DNA of 64,000 nucleotides from Tethya wilhelma (taxonomy: Eukaryota; Porifera; Demospongiae; Tethyida; Tethyidae). The stretch spans positions 268,243 to 332,242 of the forward strand of contig CAXIPT010000017.1 of assembly GCA_964030475.1 (NCBI GenBank), read 5' to 3'. Position numbers and translations under genes: made by a program. Of the stretch, positions 1 through 13,090 are shown one piece after another (position 1 is the stretch's first letter; every line of letters begins with the position of its first letter). The notes beneath the pieces are model-generated. The model saw only the letters and a list, made by a program, of their open reading frames with translations. It made no database searches and was not told the DNA's origin.

Positions 1-2073
1 CGGTGAACGGGTTAGCCTCCATGTCTAGAAGAGAGAGGCGGCGATTGGCGTCCGCCATCGGGTAGTGCTGGTTGCGCTTTCTTCTTTCCACACCATCAGC
101 TTCACCATCTTGATCTACAGGTGGAAGGAGATGGATGAATGCATGGAGATAAATTATTAATAGTTATACATCTTGTATTATAATAATAATTATAAGGCAT
201 AGTATTACTTATAAATTGTAAAACTAGCTAACTTTCAACTAATTGTATCAAATAAAATCATTTCAGAGAGAAATCATCTGAACTTAGCTGACAATCTTAC
301 TCATTATCAGCGAGATAGGCAGAATTTTTTTATCCTTTGTGTGCCAACTTATATTGTTACCTTGGTTTCGTGACTTGAGGACAAAGCCGCCGTGTGATTG
401 GCTCAAATCGGTGGGAATGAGTTCGGCATCAATGTCAAAGTCGTGAGGACTGATTTCAAAGTCTTCAGGAGGGTGGTGGAGGGGGTTGAAGTTCTGCTTG
501 ATGGCTTTAGGCTGGAAGGAGGTAAGAACGAAAAACAATAATTAAGATCAAGAAAGTTAAGGGAAAAAACTTACACAATCTGATCAATTGATACATAGGA
601 GTGGTAAAAACATTCCCTACACATGTACACATATACATACCCCATTACCCCGGGCCCCGTACACCCATACAGCTTTGCAACATGTACACATGTAACTTTG
701 CAACATGCGCATGTGCCCGCACAACTTTGCAACATGCTTCTATAGCTTCCTCACTGTCACACCTTCACAGTACACTAGTACCTTCACATATCCCAATCGT
801 AATATTCCAATCCTAATATTCTGATCCTAATATTCCAATCCTAATATTCTGATCCTAATATTCTGATCCTATAATTATTTATCCTAGTATTTCGTCCTCA
901 CACTGTCACACTATCACTCTTCACACCCTCACATATCATAACTCACATCTTTCACTCGGACAGTGAGCATAAGAGAGTTGCTCGACTTTAGCAGTGCTAT
1001 GGCTTCCTTGTGTGGTTTGTTTATCAGACTGTGACCATTGACGTCCACAAGTTCATCACCAATCTGTGTGTGAGTGTGTGTGTGAATGTGTGAGTGTGTG
1101 AGTGTGTGAGCGTGTGTTTGTGTGGGTGTAAACTAGCCACAACACCTTGAGTCCAGCATTGTGAGCCACTGAGTTAGGTAGCAGTTCTGTTATGAGAACC
1201 CCTTGCTGTGGGTTATTGGAGGTTTTGATGCTGCAAGTGAGAGTGTGTGTGTGCAATACACAACAATGGTTGACAATAGGATGTGTACAATAACATACAA
1301 TGCCTATGGGGCAGTAACATGATCACATAAAATCAGTATCAGGTACAGCCAGCCAACTAGCATCACACTCCCATGAGGTTTATATATCCCATTGAAAGGT
1401 CATCGCCCTCAAAGATAAGCATATGAAAGTTCATTGGGGGAAAAAAATCTTGAAATTAAATTTAGCTGGGATTGAACACAGGCCTTTCGAATTCTAGTCA
1501 AACGTTCTTACCGCTGAGCTACTAGAACTCACAGACATTGACACGAGAATTATACTACTATTCCTATCTATAGACATAAGTGGACATGTCCTAATTAGCA
1601 TATTCATAATTTTTCTCTATAAGGTTCTGCTACTATAGCAAAACAGAAAAAGACACAACTTTAACCATAAACAGACAACTTGTTTACAAAAATGCAAACA
1701 AGTTGTAGTAATATATTGCTCCTAAATTAAAGATAATCTTTGATCGCCAGAACTCATCAAAATTAATAAATAAGGGTTCTTTGTTAATTAACTATTGACC
1801 CCACCCACCTTGCTCCGAGCACCTCCGTCTCGTCCAGCGTTACCTGTATCTTCTTGGTGCACTTCAAGATGGCCGTGTTGAGTCTCATCATGGGGTTGAC
1901 ATGATGGCCTCTGGTCTTCCTCTCTTCCACAGTCTTCCAAGAGATCTTTCCAAAGCAACTGAGAGAGAAAATTAAAAAGAGTTCATAAACTTTCAATAAA
2001 TATCAATAACTTCAATAGCTGTATTGTTTTGGGTACTTACTCTTGTTCTGGTACCATCCCAACAGCTAAAATA

Positions 2074-2123
<50 letters not shown>

Positions 2124-3922
2124 GAAGTAAAATGAATTATTAATTCCTATTAGCGATGCATTTTTCACTTTATTCAAAAAAATTCATCCCTACCTACCTC
2201 GTACAGTAAGAGTGAGGGTCTTTTTGAGTCGGATGAGGTTGGTAGCCTCCTCATGTGTGGAGTCACTCAGTATCAGACCATTCACGCGGATAAGTTCATC
2301 ACCGACCTGAAAACAGTGAGAAAAGCAGTAGTGATGTCATAATTACCGTGGCTAAACAGCCGATGGTAGTTGGTGCTGATTTTCCACATTTTTCAGTACC
2401 TTGAGTCCCGCCTGTGCCGCCTTCGAAGATGGAATCACGTGAGATATGTAGACACCACATCCAAATTCCTTACCTGCACACAATGGAATTAAGATAATGA
2501 GATACGCCATTAAAAGCTCCTATCAATTATAACCAATTAAGGGCAATTAATGATAGTTACCTCCCCTGATGCTGAAGCCAAGACTTCGGCTGCCTTGTTG
2601 CTTGAGATGGACTATCTTTTTGTCAAATCTGCACACACAGACACACACACACAATTATATATAACATCTTGCAAACCACAGGCATCAACGTCTACTTGTG
2701 GTTTTTGAAAAATCAGTTAAATTCCTCAAAAATAAACGGAAAATGTGCATGTATAAAGAAAAGCTGATACCAGAGTTCAAAGATCAACCATAAACAAAAC
2801 CTTCCTTACTCATCAGTTTGGAAACTGATATGCTTCAGAGAAAAGTTTACGAGTTGAGAAACGAGGGAAGGTCTTGTTTACAAATGAGCCACACATTATG
2901 TTCATCATGTTACATGCATGTCGCTATAATCGAATTAACTACACTGATGCTACATATCACCATTCACAACTATACCCACTTAAGCTATTATATTATCTAT
3001 TAAGATACACTATACGACCACTTAAACTATTAGTGATCCACTTAGCCATGTGGTCGTGAATTGGACCTAATTTGTTAGCAGGTATGGAGGTACTTACGTC
3101 GGAATGTGAGGGATATGGGAATTGTATTCCGCCCTCAGGCGACTTGGAATCAGCGAGCTGCATCAAAAGATGGGAGAAAAGATTAGAACTTAATCACAAA
3201 AGTTACGTAATGTATTGTGCTTGATCAGCTAGCTGGAGAGTATATATAGGATTACAAATTTAATTGAACAGCACCCTGTGAATTTGTCTACCCCCCCCCC
3301 CGACATGTGACTTCCTGTGAGTTAGGCTATGATATATTATAATTATATTATAGTACAAACGCAATAAATTAATTCTTACCGGATAGCTAGATAGAGCTGC
3401 TTCGTTTTGGGTTCTTTTAGAATCTCTGCCAGTTGTTCCATAAGATCTTCAACTAGGAGAGAGCTGAAAATGGTATTAGAAAAGAAAATTACGATTTATG
3501 TAGCTATTTACAGAGAGAATTTCATGATTGCTCTATCAAACCAATACCTTCGAAAGTCTTTCAGAGATTTCTGAAGCTTTTCTCTCTCTTCAGGTGTATC
3601 CAGCACCATCATTACCTTCAGTTGGTGTGTGCATAGACAAATTTTGTCATGCTCCACCCACCCATAAACTCTCTTTGATTCATAAAAGAGCACATTGTTT
3701 AGCTTTTTGTGTTAGCTGGTCTTGAAACAATCTTATGGGCAGCTATATGACCCCTTCAGGGTTGGCAGGACCACAGCAAGTACACATCTTAGTTACCAAT
3801 CTCTTGTAGGCAGCCACCACAGACTTCTTGTCGGGGTAGTTGGAAGGGGAGAACGGTTTGCCCACCCGCGTCGGGGTCAGACTCTGATTCATCACTTCTG
3901 CTAGTCCGCTAACGCCAGACAT
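1..3922 (-). CDS. USH1C: Harmonin (USH1C)-like PDZ scaffold protein, 3' end beyond the window
   Basis: Thirteen exons on the minus strand: 3922-3797, 3615-3548, 3463-3380, 3157-3098, 2628-2561, 2473-2400, 2306-2198, 2065-2041, 1958-1809, 1230-1146, 1063-956, 511-361 and 114-1; every junction keeps frame. The start is the ATG at 3922 (MSGVSGLAEVMNQ). The product begins with a helical region like the harmonin N-terminal domain (LMEQLAEILKEPKT, then LYLAIRSLIPSRLRAEY). PDZ1 follows, with a SLGFSIRGGKEFGCGVYISH carboxylate loop and GDELIRVNG. PDZ2 has GVLITELLPNSVAHNAG and GDELVDVNGHSL. After that comes a charged region (HHPPEDFEISPHDFDID). Known harmonins are scaffolds that bind cadherin and myosin tails in hair-cell stereocilia and microvilli. 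Here the third PDZ would lie past base 1 and is not seen. Domain order and intron placement make paralogues such as whirlin less likely. Confidence 0.82.
780..885. repeat. Short tandem array of about 17 bp in a harmonin intron
   Basis: Repeated units of the form TCCTAATATTC(T/C)(G/A)A run through an intron of the harmonin-like gene. No coding content is visible. Confidence 0.7.
1448..1535 (-). mobile_element. tRNA-derived SINE or tRNA pseudogene fragment
   Basis: On the minus strand an A-box-like TAGCTCAGCGGTAAGAACG is followed at tRNA-like spacing by a B-box-like GTTCAATCCC. The flanks do not pair as an acceptor stem, and it sits in an intron. A pol III-derived retroelement relic is more likely than a working tRNA. 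Confidence 0.55.
2074..2121. repeat. (GT)n microsatellite
   Basis: Uninterrupted GT dinucleotides just 5' (on the minus strand) of the small 25-base harmonin exon. Similar GT/CA or CT/GA runs occur at 5353-5401, 6216-6258, 11219-11293, 12067-12094, 13061-13145, 14655-14712, 18620-18661, 30137-30213, 46742-46818, 54000-54061, 57305-57373, 58495-58550, 60917-60974 and 63663-63718, mostly in introns. Confidence 0.95.
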
Positions 3923-5349
3923 CTTTCAGTGGTTGATCAGAGACGTAGAAGATATGTGATCAGCAATTTTTAGCTTTTCAACCTTGCTGTACAGTAGTTT
4001 TTCAGCAAAAATACAAAAGTGGGAGGGGCTCGGCGTAAACAAGTGCATCACGCGATCACAGTTCCGCGCACGTGTCCTATATACCGGATACAGGAAGTTA
4101 AATTTCCGGGTGGGTGCACACTGGATATCCGGATCTTGAGCCATATGATTTGACCACAGCTCATATCATGCAGTGCAGTGCAGCAACGTGCTCAAGTTTG
4201 CAGCTTGATTTGATTTCCAGAGGACAAAGAAAGCGGTTTGTACTGAAGCGAGAGCAAGTCAGACAGCCAGCAGGTGTAGTGTGTCAACATACTAGCTAGC
4301 ATTTACATTTGGAGCAGCTGTCACTAAAAGAATCAACTGAGAAAAGGACAGCTTTGATTCAAAGAAAGAAGGTCAGTAAGTAATGCTGAAATTGTACGTA
4401 CAATATAGTACTTTTACTGGAATGTGGTTGTACTATAACTGTGTATAAATTGGTGATCTTGCTAGTCAACGTTGAAGAAAAGAAATAAAATTTCCTGGAG
4501 AGAGTTTATTCATAAACCGTTTTACAAGTGTGTGTTTGTGTACCACCGCAGTCCGTGGATGCTTCCCACTATTTGGCGGGCTATAAACCAATTGTCTAGT
4601 CTGCCTCTCACGCAACACAAGAGTCCACTCTAGCAAGCCATTCAGTGGAGCTTGTACGAGGAATGTACCCTCGCTACGTGAAGTACAGCACCTAATGCAG
4701 TTAACAGTTTACAGTTAATGCTATAAATTGCTTGCATGCGTGTTTATACACTGGTGGTGCTTGTAGCTACACAGTAGCTAGTCTTGTTCAATTAGTCTGC
4801 AAGTTTTTGAACAATGGGTGAATTAAGTTTCACTTGAGAAAATTGGTAATTTTTCCAAATGTGCACAGCACAATTTGTCTCACTGATTAGAGATTGTCTA
4901 GAGTAAGAGAGATGAGAGATAAACACACAACTCCACGAGATAGATATTTGTGGCAATGATACACAAACTTGGTGAGCGTTATGCCCCAGCAGTAACACCC
5001 ATGTGGCTGGCATTGCATCCACCAGCCTATACCTGCCTAGAATTTTATTGCACTTTGGCTCCAAGAAGTTTGTCAGTAAATTACTCATTGATGGTGCTCT
5101 TGCAAGAACTGTGTGTCTACTTGTGGGGAAGATTAGACTCAAATTTGTCTGGTAGTGGCTGAGATTTTTTACCACTGTATAAAGCAATTGCTCCCCATGT
5201 CTAGTCATCAAGTTTTTTTTCTTTTATTATGTGAGAATTAAATTTTGTTCAATGCAAACAGCATATGGTGCTGACTGGCTGTATTGTGTTACTGTGATGA
5301 TGTTATGGACCTGTTAACGATGGTGTCATATTTTTATCTTTTTGTGGCT

Positions 5350-5406
<57 letters not shown>

Positions 5407-6944
5407 GCCACCTGTTACTAAACCAACACTGAGATCAAAACAATAACATCCCTACATTGTATTGCTACAATAGTTTCAGATAGTCTATCTGGCATGCTAG
5501 TTAACCAGGCCCCCATGTATATTTGTGATAATATCTGTGATATTCATTCTCATACCTTATCAGCCATCTGTGAAGATACATGTACTTGAGTGTTTAATCA
5601 CCCATGCTATCCTTGGAGACTGGTATAATTATTATATGTGATCGTGACGGCCTTCTTCAAACACATCATTGTCTGTGACTGTAATTGATAGTCACGTACA
5701 GACGTCCTCATGTGAGAGAGTCAGCCATGCATGCAGTTTCGATTCAGCTGTTTTGAATTTCTGCATGGCAATCTGATGATCTGTGTGTATCAGTATGGGT
5801 GTATGGGGTAGGTGCTATGTTCTGTAGGTGTGTGTGTATGTGACAGGTTCTGTGGTCAATTTGAGGTGTGCTATGTCACTCCATCTCTGTAGCCATCTTG
5901 AATGACATGTAGCTAAGGAGTCTGTCTCTCTGATGATTGATTGATGTAGGGGAGGGAGTCATAATGATTAGGAGCCATGATGATTGGGAGATTGGAGTAG
6001 CTCACACACCTCTGTAAATACTTTAGCGCAGCAATGCAGTCCACACATGATCGTGGACTTAGATCACATGCTCTCACTGTTAATCAGACTAGCAGCGACG
6101 TTTCTCCTTCTGATGTGGAATCTTTCACAGTTTGTAATTTGTTGGTATTGACAGTGATTTATCGATCTGGGCAATCTTTTTTTGTAATATTTGTCGCTAA
6201 AATAGCCATTAAAAGGTGTGTGTGTGTGTGTGTGTGCGTGTGTGTGTGTGTGTGTGTGAGACTACAGATTACGTTACCTCCACAAGTCTAGTACGTGCTT
6301 CCTCTCATGGTGCCTCTAACTGTCAGGTAGTGATCACTGTCTATCCCTTTATACTAGTGATAGCTACATCATCACCTCCAACTTCAAAGAACTGATAGAG
6401 TCAGTGCCCCTTGTGAGTGGTGTGTGTGTAAAAAGAAAACTGAAAATTAATTTCAAGGAGACATTTCCGAACTGTTAGTTTCAGAAAATTTTTTCTCCAA
6501 TAAGTGTTCAGTCTAACACCTGTATATTAGGTTGGTGGTAATTTAGGAGTAGCTGTGATAGTTGTTGCTATAGAGTTCTTACAAATGACATCATCAAAAC
6601 TGGAGCTAGGCTAGAGTTGCCATGACATGATGCCAACTGTGACCCCTGTATATAGATAGGGAGGTCTGTTTCCATATCAAGTGGTTTCTGTTTGTGGTTT
6701 TTTGTTGCATGTACTTTTAATTGTTGTGGTCAAATGAGTACTAGTAATGCATGCACACATGCATATATGCACAGTATGCATGCCATACAATGTCCAGGTT
6801 GTACATAGATGGTAAGTGGTGCTTATAATTTAATCAAAGTTTTAATCGAATTTACTTTAGCGTGGTCCTTTTCTTTAATCATTTGTTTATAAGCTCTCCT
6901 CCGGTTTCTGTGCAGTGAATGGTTGCTAGGGAACATTTTTGTCC
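3923..6944. other. Upstream region without a recognisable gene
   Basis: Nothing here shows family similarity or splice-consistent coding. It holds the probable promoter and 5' leader region of the harmonin gene on its left edge, a (CT)n run at 5353-5401 and a (GT)n run at 6216-6258. It could contain non-coding first exons of the downstream plus-strand gene, but none can be identified. Confidence 0.6.
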
Positions 6945-7208
6945 ATATCTCAGCCTAGGAATGTTGTATTGAACTGGGACAAGTACCATTGTGATCAGCT
7001 CGAAAAAATCTTTCTAAGAGTATGCATTTTGATATAGGTTTGATTTTGACCCAAAATCGCTAAAAAAGCGTGGGATTTTATCAAAATTGACCATTTTGGC
7101 TTTCAACAAAAAACCGAACAAAATAGATATCATTTGAAAGTTCTCTTTGAGCTGATCACAATGGTGCAAGTCCCAGTTTCATAGCAACTTCCTAGACAGA
7201 GATATTGC
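6945..7208. mobile_element. Diverged solo copy of the CTCAGCCTAGGAAG foldback element
   Basis: Starts with ATATCTCAGCCTAGGAA and a TACCATTGTGATCAGCTC block. It ends with the inverted counterparts GAGCTGATCACAATGGTGCA and AGAGATATTGC. The same architecture recurs as tandem arrays at 23061-23715, 47119-48057 and 55493-56462. This copy is the most divergent, and no transposase is encoded. Confidence 0.75.
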
Positions 7209-8830
7209 TATACTCATGGTCATATTCTATACATTCAATTTCAACAAGAGCCATGCAGCTTTGTCAAGATGTTGTTGGAATTCCACAACGCTTGTTTGCA
7301 AAGCAAACCTTGCCTTGTTTTCACAAAGCAACAAGTTATTGTTTATTTCAGCTTCACTAAGCTGGTGGCGTTTTATGTTTTTGAAGCATCAACACTAGTT
7401 GGGCAGTCTAGGAAGTGACAGTGTGTTTGTATGTATGTCTGTGTGTTTGTCGTTTGTTTCTCTTTGAAGATGCCGACGCTTGTTTTTGGATTCCCTTTCA
7501 AAATGTCAGTGTGTGTGTGTGTATAAGTACAGTGTGAGTTTGTTTGCTAGATAAAGAGGGGACATGTAAACAAAGGAGATTAAATGGCTGATAATGCAAG
7601 CACAGTAGTGTGTTTGTGTGTGTGTGCTTGTATCACAAACATTGTACTATACACTAGAAAATTTTTAAATAAATCTTTAACTCATTGTAACAAAAACAAA
7701 TTAGTGGATATAATTATGCAAGAGAAAATGTCTACATCTAACACGGTAACAATTGAGTCCAACCAATCTCTCTTTAGATTGAAAGCTACTGGTTACATTA
7801 GAAAATTTATATAAATCCTTAACACATTATAACGAAAACAAACTAGTGGATATAGTTATAAAAAGAAAATGTCTAAAGCTAACATCCTAAGAGAAGAGTC
7901 CAACTAATCTCTTTTAAGGTTGAAAGCTGCTGGTTATGAAAACCTACTGATATTGCAATTGGGGTGCTGAACATCACAGTTTAGACTTTGTACCCTGTGG
8001 GGAAAGTTCTCCATAGTTCTTGTTGAACAATGGCTTCCTTTGTTGAGATTAATTATGTGATAATGACAATGATGTCATTATGATGTGCTGAGTAACCTTT
8101 TGAATATTCATTAAGCCAGCTTGAATTGAAAGATTTTATAAAAAAACTGTACTTATTGTCTAAACTGACTGCTTATTTAAGTGTTGACGAGGTTATATTT
8201 AATGTGCTAATTGTGTTTATTCACATTAAGAGTTTAACATAACTTCCTAATGAAACTGAATCGAATATTAAATGCTTCAAATATTTCATTACTCCATTGT
8301 TTATAATGTGTGTACATGCGAACCTGTTTCCAAGGCGCCTTGCAAGTATATACACGCATTGGGAACAAATTAGTGCTGTTATGCAAGTATTAATCAGAAG
8401 CAGCTGTCTACATGTGGTGGTGTCACCTCGCTGGAGACAGAAGCTAGAATTTTTGAACCCCCTGCACTGTACCCTGTGGTCGGTTTGCACTTGTAGGTCC
8501 TTCTACATCATCAGCCATGTCTAGATCTTCTGGCTCGAGTGAGAGAGAGAGAGAGAGAAGGTTGGTATTCTTTTGTTTCCGCATTCCAAAGATCAACTAG
8601 TCTTGTTGGAGACAGTCAGCAACAAGTCTTGACATTGTCTGTGAAAGGGGAGTACTAGCACTGGATAGAGAGCTAGCTTGCTGTTGAGAAAAAATATACT
8701 ACTAGGCGTTTGTTTAAAGAGTGAATTTTGTTGAAAGGAGAATGTTTTGCTTCGATCGCTTCCATGAAAGGGAAGAACTCTTTCAATTTTAAGACTTTCA
8801 GAAACCCCTATTGTCCCTCAAGCCAGGAAG
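7209..8830. other. No gene recognised; possible short 5' exon near 8495-8538
   Basis: Mostly AT-rich sequence. An acceptor-like CACTTGTAG (about 8493) precedes an ATG at 8518 and a GTGAGAG donor. This could be a small leader exon of the plus-strand RasGEF gene, but joining it directly to the exon at 11304 gives the wrong frame, so it is only a weak candidate. Confidence 0.3.
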
Positions 8831-9227
8831 CTTAAAGGTGCTATTGCACGGAAGTTGTACGCGTAGTAATTTACACCGCGTAGTGAAGCCATAATGTTCG
8901 TAGAACAATATGCGTGTATTAAAATGTGCGACCACGTGCAGTTTGAATTTGAACGCTTACAAGACATGATGAGCAGTAAAAGCACACCAAGAGAAGGAAC
9001 GGGGAAGAAAGAAGCTAAATGAGTGTAAGCCTAAGCGCATAAGTATGTCAAATAGCTGCAACTTGCCACGTGGTCACAAAAAAAAATTATGCGTACGTTG
9101 GAGTCAACGCGAAAATAGGAGCGCAAATTGCATTCCAATGACGTATTTTCAACCAATGAAATTTCAGTATTGATTTTTGGGCCATTTTTTCAAAAAGTTG
9201 CCGCTTCCGTGCAATAGCACCTTTAAG
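8831..9227. mobile_element. MITE-like element with 24-bp perfect terminal inverted repeats
   Basis: The left end CTTAAAGGTGCTATTGCACG (8831) and the right end, whose complement is identical (9204-9227), bracket about 400 bp with no coding capacity. The size and perfect termini fit a non-autonomous DNA transposon. Confidence 0.78.
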
Positions 9228-9378
9228 TTGAGTAACAGTGCAAGTGTAGTGTAGTGGTAGTGATGATGTCACAACCTAATAGCAACAATGAGGCAAACAA
9301 TTTCAGTTGATTTGTGCAATTTAGAACCACAGAAAGAACTTTACCTTTGATTTTTGTAGTAAACTAAGGCAGGGGGTA

Positions 9379-9790
9379 ATTTGGCATCAAGGCCTTCTAA
9401 GCAGTTTTGAAACAATCTGTCTAGATCATAGCCTAGGGGTTAATTTCAAAAACAGAGGTTACTAAAGGGTTTAGAAACCCTCTCTGACCAACCAAATCAA
9501 GGTATTTGTGACGTACAGCTATGATCTAATAGAATCTGTGACTATCTACGTCACAATACTGTGATTTGGTTGGTCAAGGCATGGTTTCTAAATTAGTAAC
9601 CCCGTGGTTTTTCTCGGTACCCTGTGGGTCGGAGAATAGCTTTAGGTTACGATCTAAACAAGTTAGACGACTCTTTCAATTGGTTTTAAGCCATTTAGAA
9701 TGCCCTTAAGGCCTTTATGTGTAGTAACCTCCCTCTCCGCAGCTGCTGAGCTTGGTTTACTATTGTAAGCAAAGGCCTTAGAAGGTTTCT
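9379..9790. repeat. Imperfect palindromic (foldback) element
   Basis: The block AACCAAATCAAGGTATTTGT (about 9490) reappears inverted near 9560 as ACTGTGATTTGGTTGGT. The outer segments AAGGCCTTCTAAGCAGTTTT and the TCTAAACAAGTTAGACGA region also face each other. This suggests a degenerate foldback transposon. Confidence 0.55.
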
Positions 9791-10395
9791 AAATTGCTTA
9801 GAATCATTGTCTAATGTCAATACATCTTTCAGGCTACTCATGAAAGATGAATGTCATCATCATTATAAGGGTGTAGCTGTATCGTCATGTTCATGTTTCT
9901 TTCTCTGGTTGGTTCCTAGTGATTAAGAGAGGAACTGCCAATTCAACTTTAAGACTTTTATTTCCCCTCTAATAAGGAAACTGTTTCTGTAGTAGTGTAG
10001 TGTAGTGATGGTCTCATAACCTGGTGATACTGTACAGTTTTTTAAGTTACCTTATATGGAAGCATCCACGCTGACTGTAATGATTCTGATCAGTAGGGAC
10101 GTATTGTGTAATTAATATAATTTAAAACGGAAGTACATAGTCAGATTCTTTGATGGGGGGTAAAAACCTTTTGTTTTTTAATTTGATAATGCAAATTGTT
10201 TCCAGGTTTTTGTTTCACTTTGTGAACTATGTACTGTATAATTATGACATTTAAACTGTAACTGTCCAAAGACTTTTTTACTATTGTTTTCCTTAGATAG
10301 ACCCGCAAAATAGACAATTGAAGCAACATAGCAATAACTGTCAACTTACTTGAATATTATACCGTTTGTGTGTGTACAATTTGGTAATTTTATCT

Positions 10396-10439
<44 letters not shown>

Positions 10440-10899
10440 NNNNNNNNNNNNNNNNNNNNNNNNNNNNNNNNNNNNNNNNNNNNNNNNNNNNNNNNNNNNN
10501 NNNNNNNNNNNNNNNNNNNNNNNNNNNNNNNNNNNNNNNNNNNNNNNNNNNNNNNNNNNNNNNNNNNNNNNNNNNNNNNNNNNNNNNNNNNNNNNNNNNN
10601 NNNNNNNNNNNNNNNNNNNNNNNNNNNNNNNNNNNNNNNNNNNNNNNNNNNNNNNNNNNNNNNNNNNNNNNNNNNNNNNNNNNNNNNNNNNNNNNNNNNN
10701 NNNNNNNNNNNNNNNNNNNNNNNNNNNNNNNNNNNNNNNNNNNNNNNNNNNNNNNNNNNNNNNNNNNNNNNNNNNNNNNNNNNNNNNNNNNNNNNNNNNN
10801 NNNNNNNNNNNNNNNNNNNNNNNNNNNNNNNNNNNNNNNNNNNNNNNNNNNNNNNNNNNNNNNNNNNNNNNNNNNNNNNNNNNNNNNNNNNNNNNNNNN
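10440..10899. other. Assembly gap of 460 n
   Basis: The gap starts at the end of a (CT)n run (10399-10439). It lies upstream of the first recognisable exon of the RasGEF gene, so N-terminal exons could be hidden in it. Confidence 0.99.
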
Positions 10900-11218
10900 T
10901 TGCCTTAATTGGTGTAGCAACTAAAGTAAAGTGTTTATGTTTGTGTTTGTGTGTGGTGATCGAAACCTGTTCTGTTTATCGATGCTTGTATTTATCTGAT
11001 TGAAGATAGCAGAGGAATTTGAAATGTTTTCTTTGGATGCTTCCACACACACACAGCATACGTATGCCCTAGTTTGAACTTACTGTAGAGATGGTAGATG
11101 TATATTGTGGCATGTATTGTGTGTGTGTGTGTGTGTTTGTGTGTACAGGTCAGTTGCAACTTAAAATTGCATTTAAAGCTGGGAAAAGCATCATGATGTT
11201 TTTTTTATTGTATCTACA

Positions 11219-11301
<83 letters not shown>

Positions 11302-11303
11302 AG

Positions 11304-12061
11304 GGTTCACTCAAGCAGTGGCCGAAAACAAGGACATTTCCCTACGACTTCCAAAAACAAATCCACCTCGATGACGTATACTTTGAACCCACAGAGGCAA
11401 GTAAACAACCAGTGTGTGTAAAACTCAAATTTCTGGGAAACTGCCTTTGATCATACATTATGCATGAGCTATTGTACGTAACTATAGGTTACTCACCCTA
11501 TTGTTACATACACACATACATACGCACATACGTATGTGTTATACATACGTACATGATGTGTTTCCTACAAGTTAAAGTTGTGAAAATGTCAGTGTTTATT
11601 TTGAAGTGTGTAAGACGTAAGCAATCGACTCTCATTGCGTCATACATAGCTATAGCTGCCACGTGTTAAATACACCTGTTATTGAAAACAGCTGCAGTGT
11701 GTGTATAAGAAGCCTGCAAATGAAATTGAAACAACACTCCTTTTTCCAAGAGTCTACAACTCCCTTAGCTACCTCCCATAGGGTCAACAACCTCAGGGTG
11801 TAAACAGGATTGTGGTTGTGGCTTTAATCTGATGACCTTGCTGCAACTAATGATTTAAATTTTGAAAGTTCAAGTCCTTCTACTACATGTTTCTATGGCA
11901 ACCACAAATCTCTTGGAAAAAAGATTATCCTTGCTTTATTGACGCTTTTTTTGTGAAGTTTTGTAGTTAAGTGCAGTAGCTAATCCTCTGAATGAAGTAT
12001 ATAGAGGTAGCTAGTTTTATAGTGGCAGTTAATTTCCAGAGAAGCTAGTAGCGTAGTAGAG

Positions 12062-12095
<34 letters not shown>

Positions 12096-13059
12096 TCATT
12101 GTGTTGGCTTGTAAAAGGATTCTTGGTTGTGAATGGTGGGTCCAGGTCTTCAGGGGAAGTCAGTGACGTGTGTGTGTGTGTGTGTGTGTATGTATGTGGG
12201 TGTAACACTAGACGATCTGTTTACCTATGTTGTACTGTAAAGCTTCAAGTTTTTTGTGTGACATTGCAGTTGTCGAAAGTTGCAGCTTTCAGTTTCACAA
12301 CAGAGAGTATCTAAAGTGCATTCTACTGCTCTTGTGTCAACCAGCGCTGTAGCTCAGTTGTAAGATCAGTGGATTATAGACATTAAGAAAAAAAATTGGT
12401 CTAGGATCGAGTCCAGGCAGTGACATGTTTCCCAAAGTTTTTATTCAGACATTGGGGGAAAAAAAAAAAAAAAAAAAAAAAAAATCATGATGCCTTTCAC
12501 ACATTTGACATGCGACATATTGGCCATGGATAATTAAGATCATGAACAGACATTTAAAAATGAATGAAATTAATGAGTTAAATCTGTATTAATTTCACCA
12601 TTCACACATTCCCACTCGCTGATCATTAGATAATTCAAGCGTTCTTGGAGTCGGAGCGCCAGTACGTGGCAGGTCTGACTCTACTTCACGTCCATTATGA
12701 ACAACCAATGAAAATGTTGTCGTCATTAAAACCAGATGTACTCAGTGCTCAGCAACTTAACCTAATCTTTCTAAACACGTAAGTCAATACCCTCACACCA
12801 TCACACTGTTACCCCTCACATTATCACACTGTCACCCCTCACTCCCTCACACTGTCACCCCTCACTCCCTCACACCATCACACATCCCAGGAGTGAGCTA
12901 CTTCTCCTTCACAAGTGTCTTCAAGAAGAGCTCTCTCAAATCACCCATCTCTCGGAATGTGCTCAAGTGGACAAACTTTTCGAAACCTTTGAAAGGACCT
13001 TTCCATCTTTCTCTCTCTACAGCTGCTTCATGGAAACCACGAGACCACAGGCGTTGCAG

Positions 13060-13090
<31 letters not shown>

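Noticed and set aside
1448..1535. Functional tRNA gene
   Set aside because: A and B boxes are present, but no acceptor stem pairing or proper anticodon arm could be drawn.
10350..11003. Long open frames through the gap and neighbouring CT run
   Set aside because: They consist of n and Ser-Leu repeats from (CT)n, with no real coding evidence.
11391..11410. GC-AG intron after the exon at 11304
   Set aside because: A normal GT donor at 11401 gives the correct phase into the exon at 12640, so the GC donor is unnecessary.
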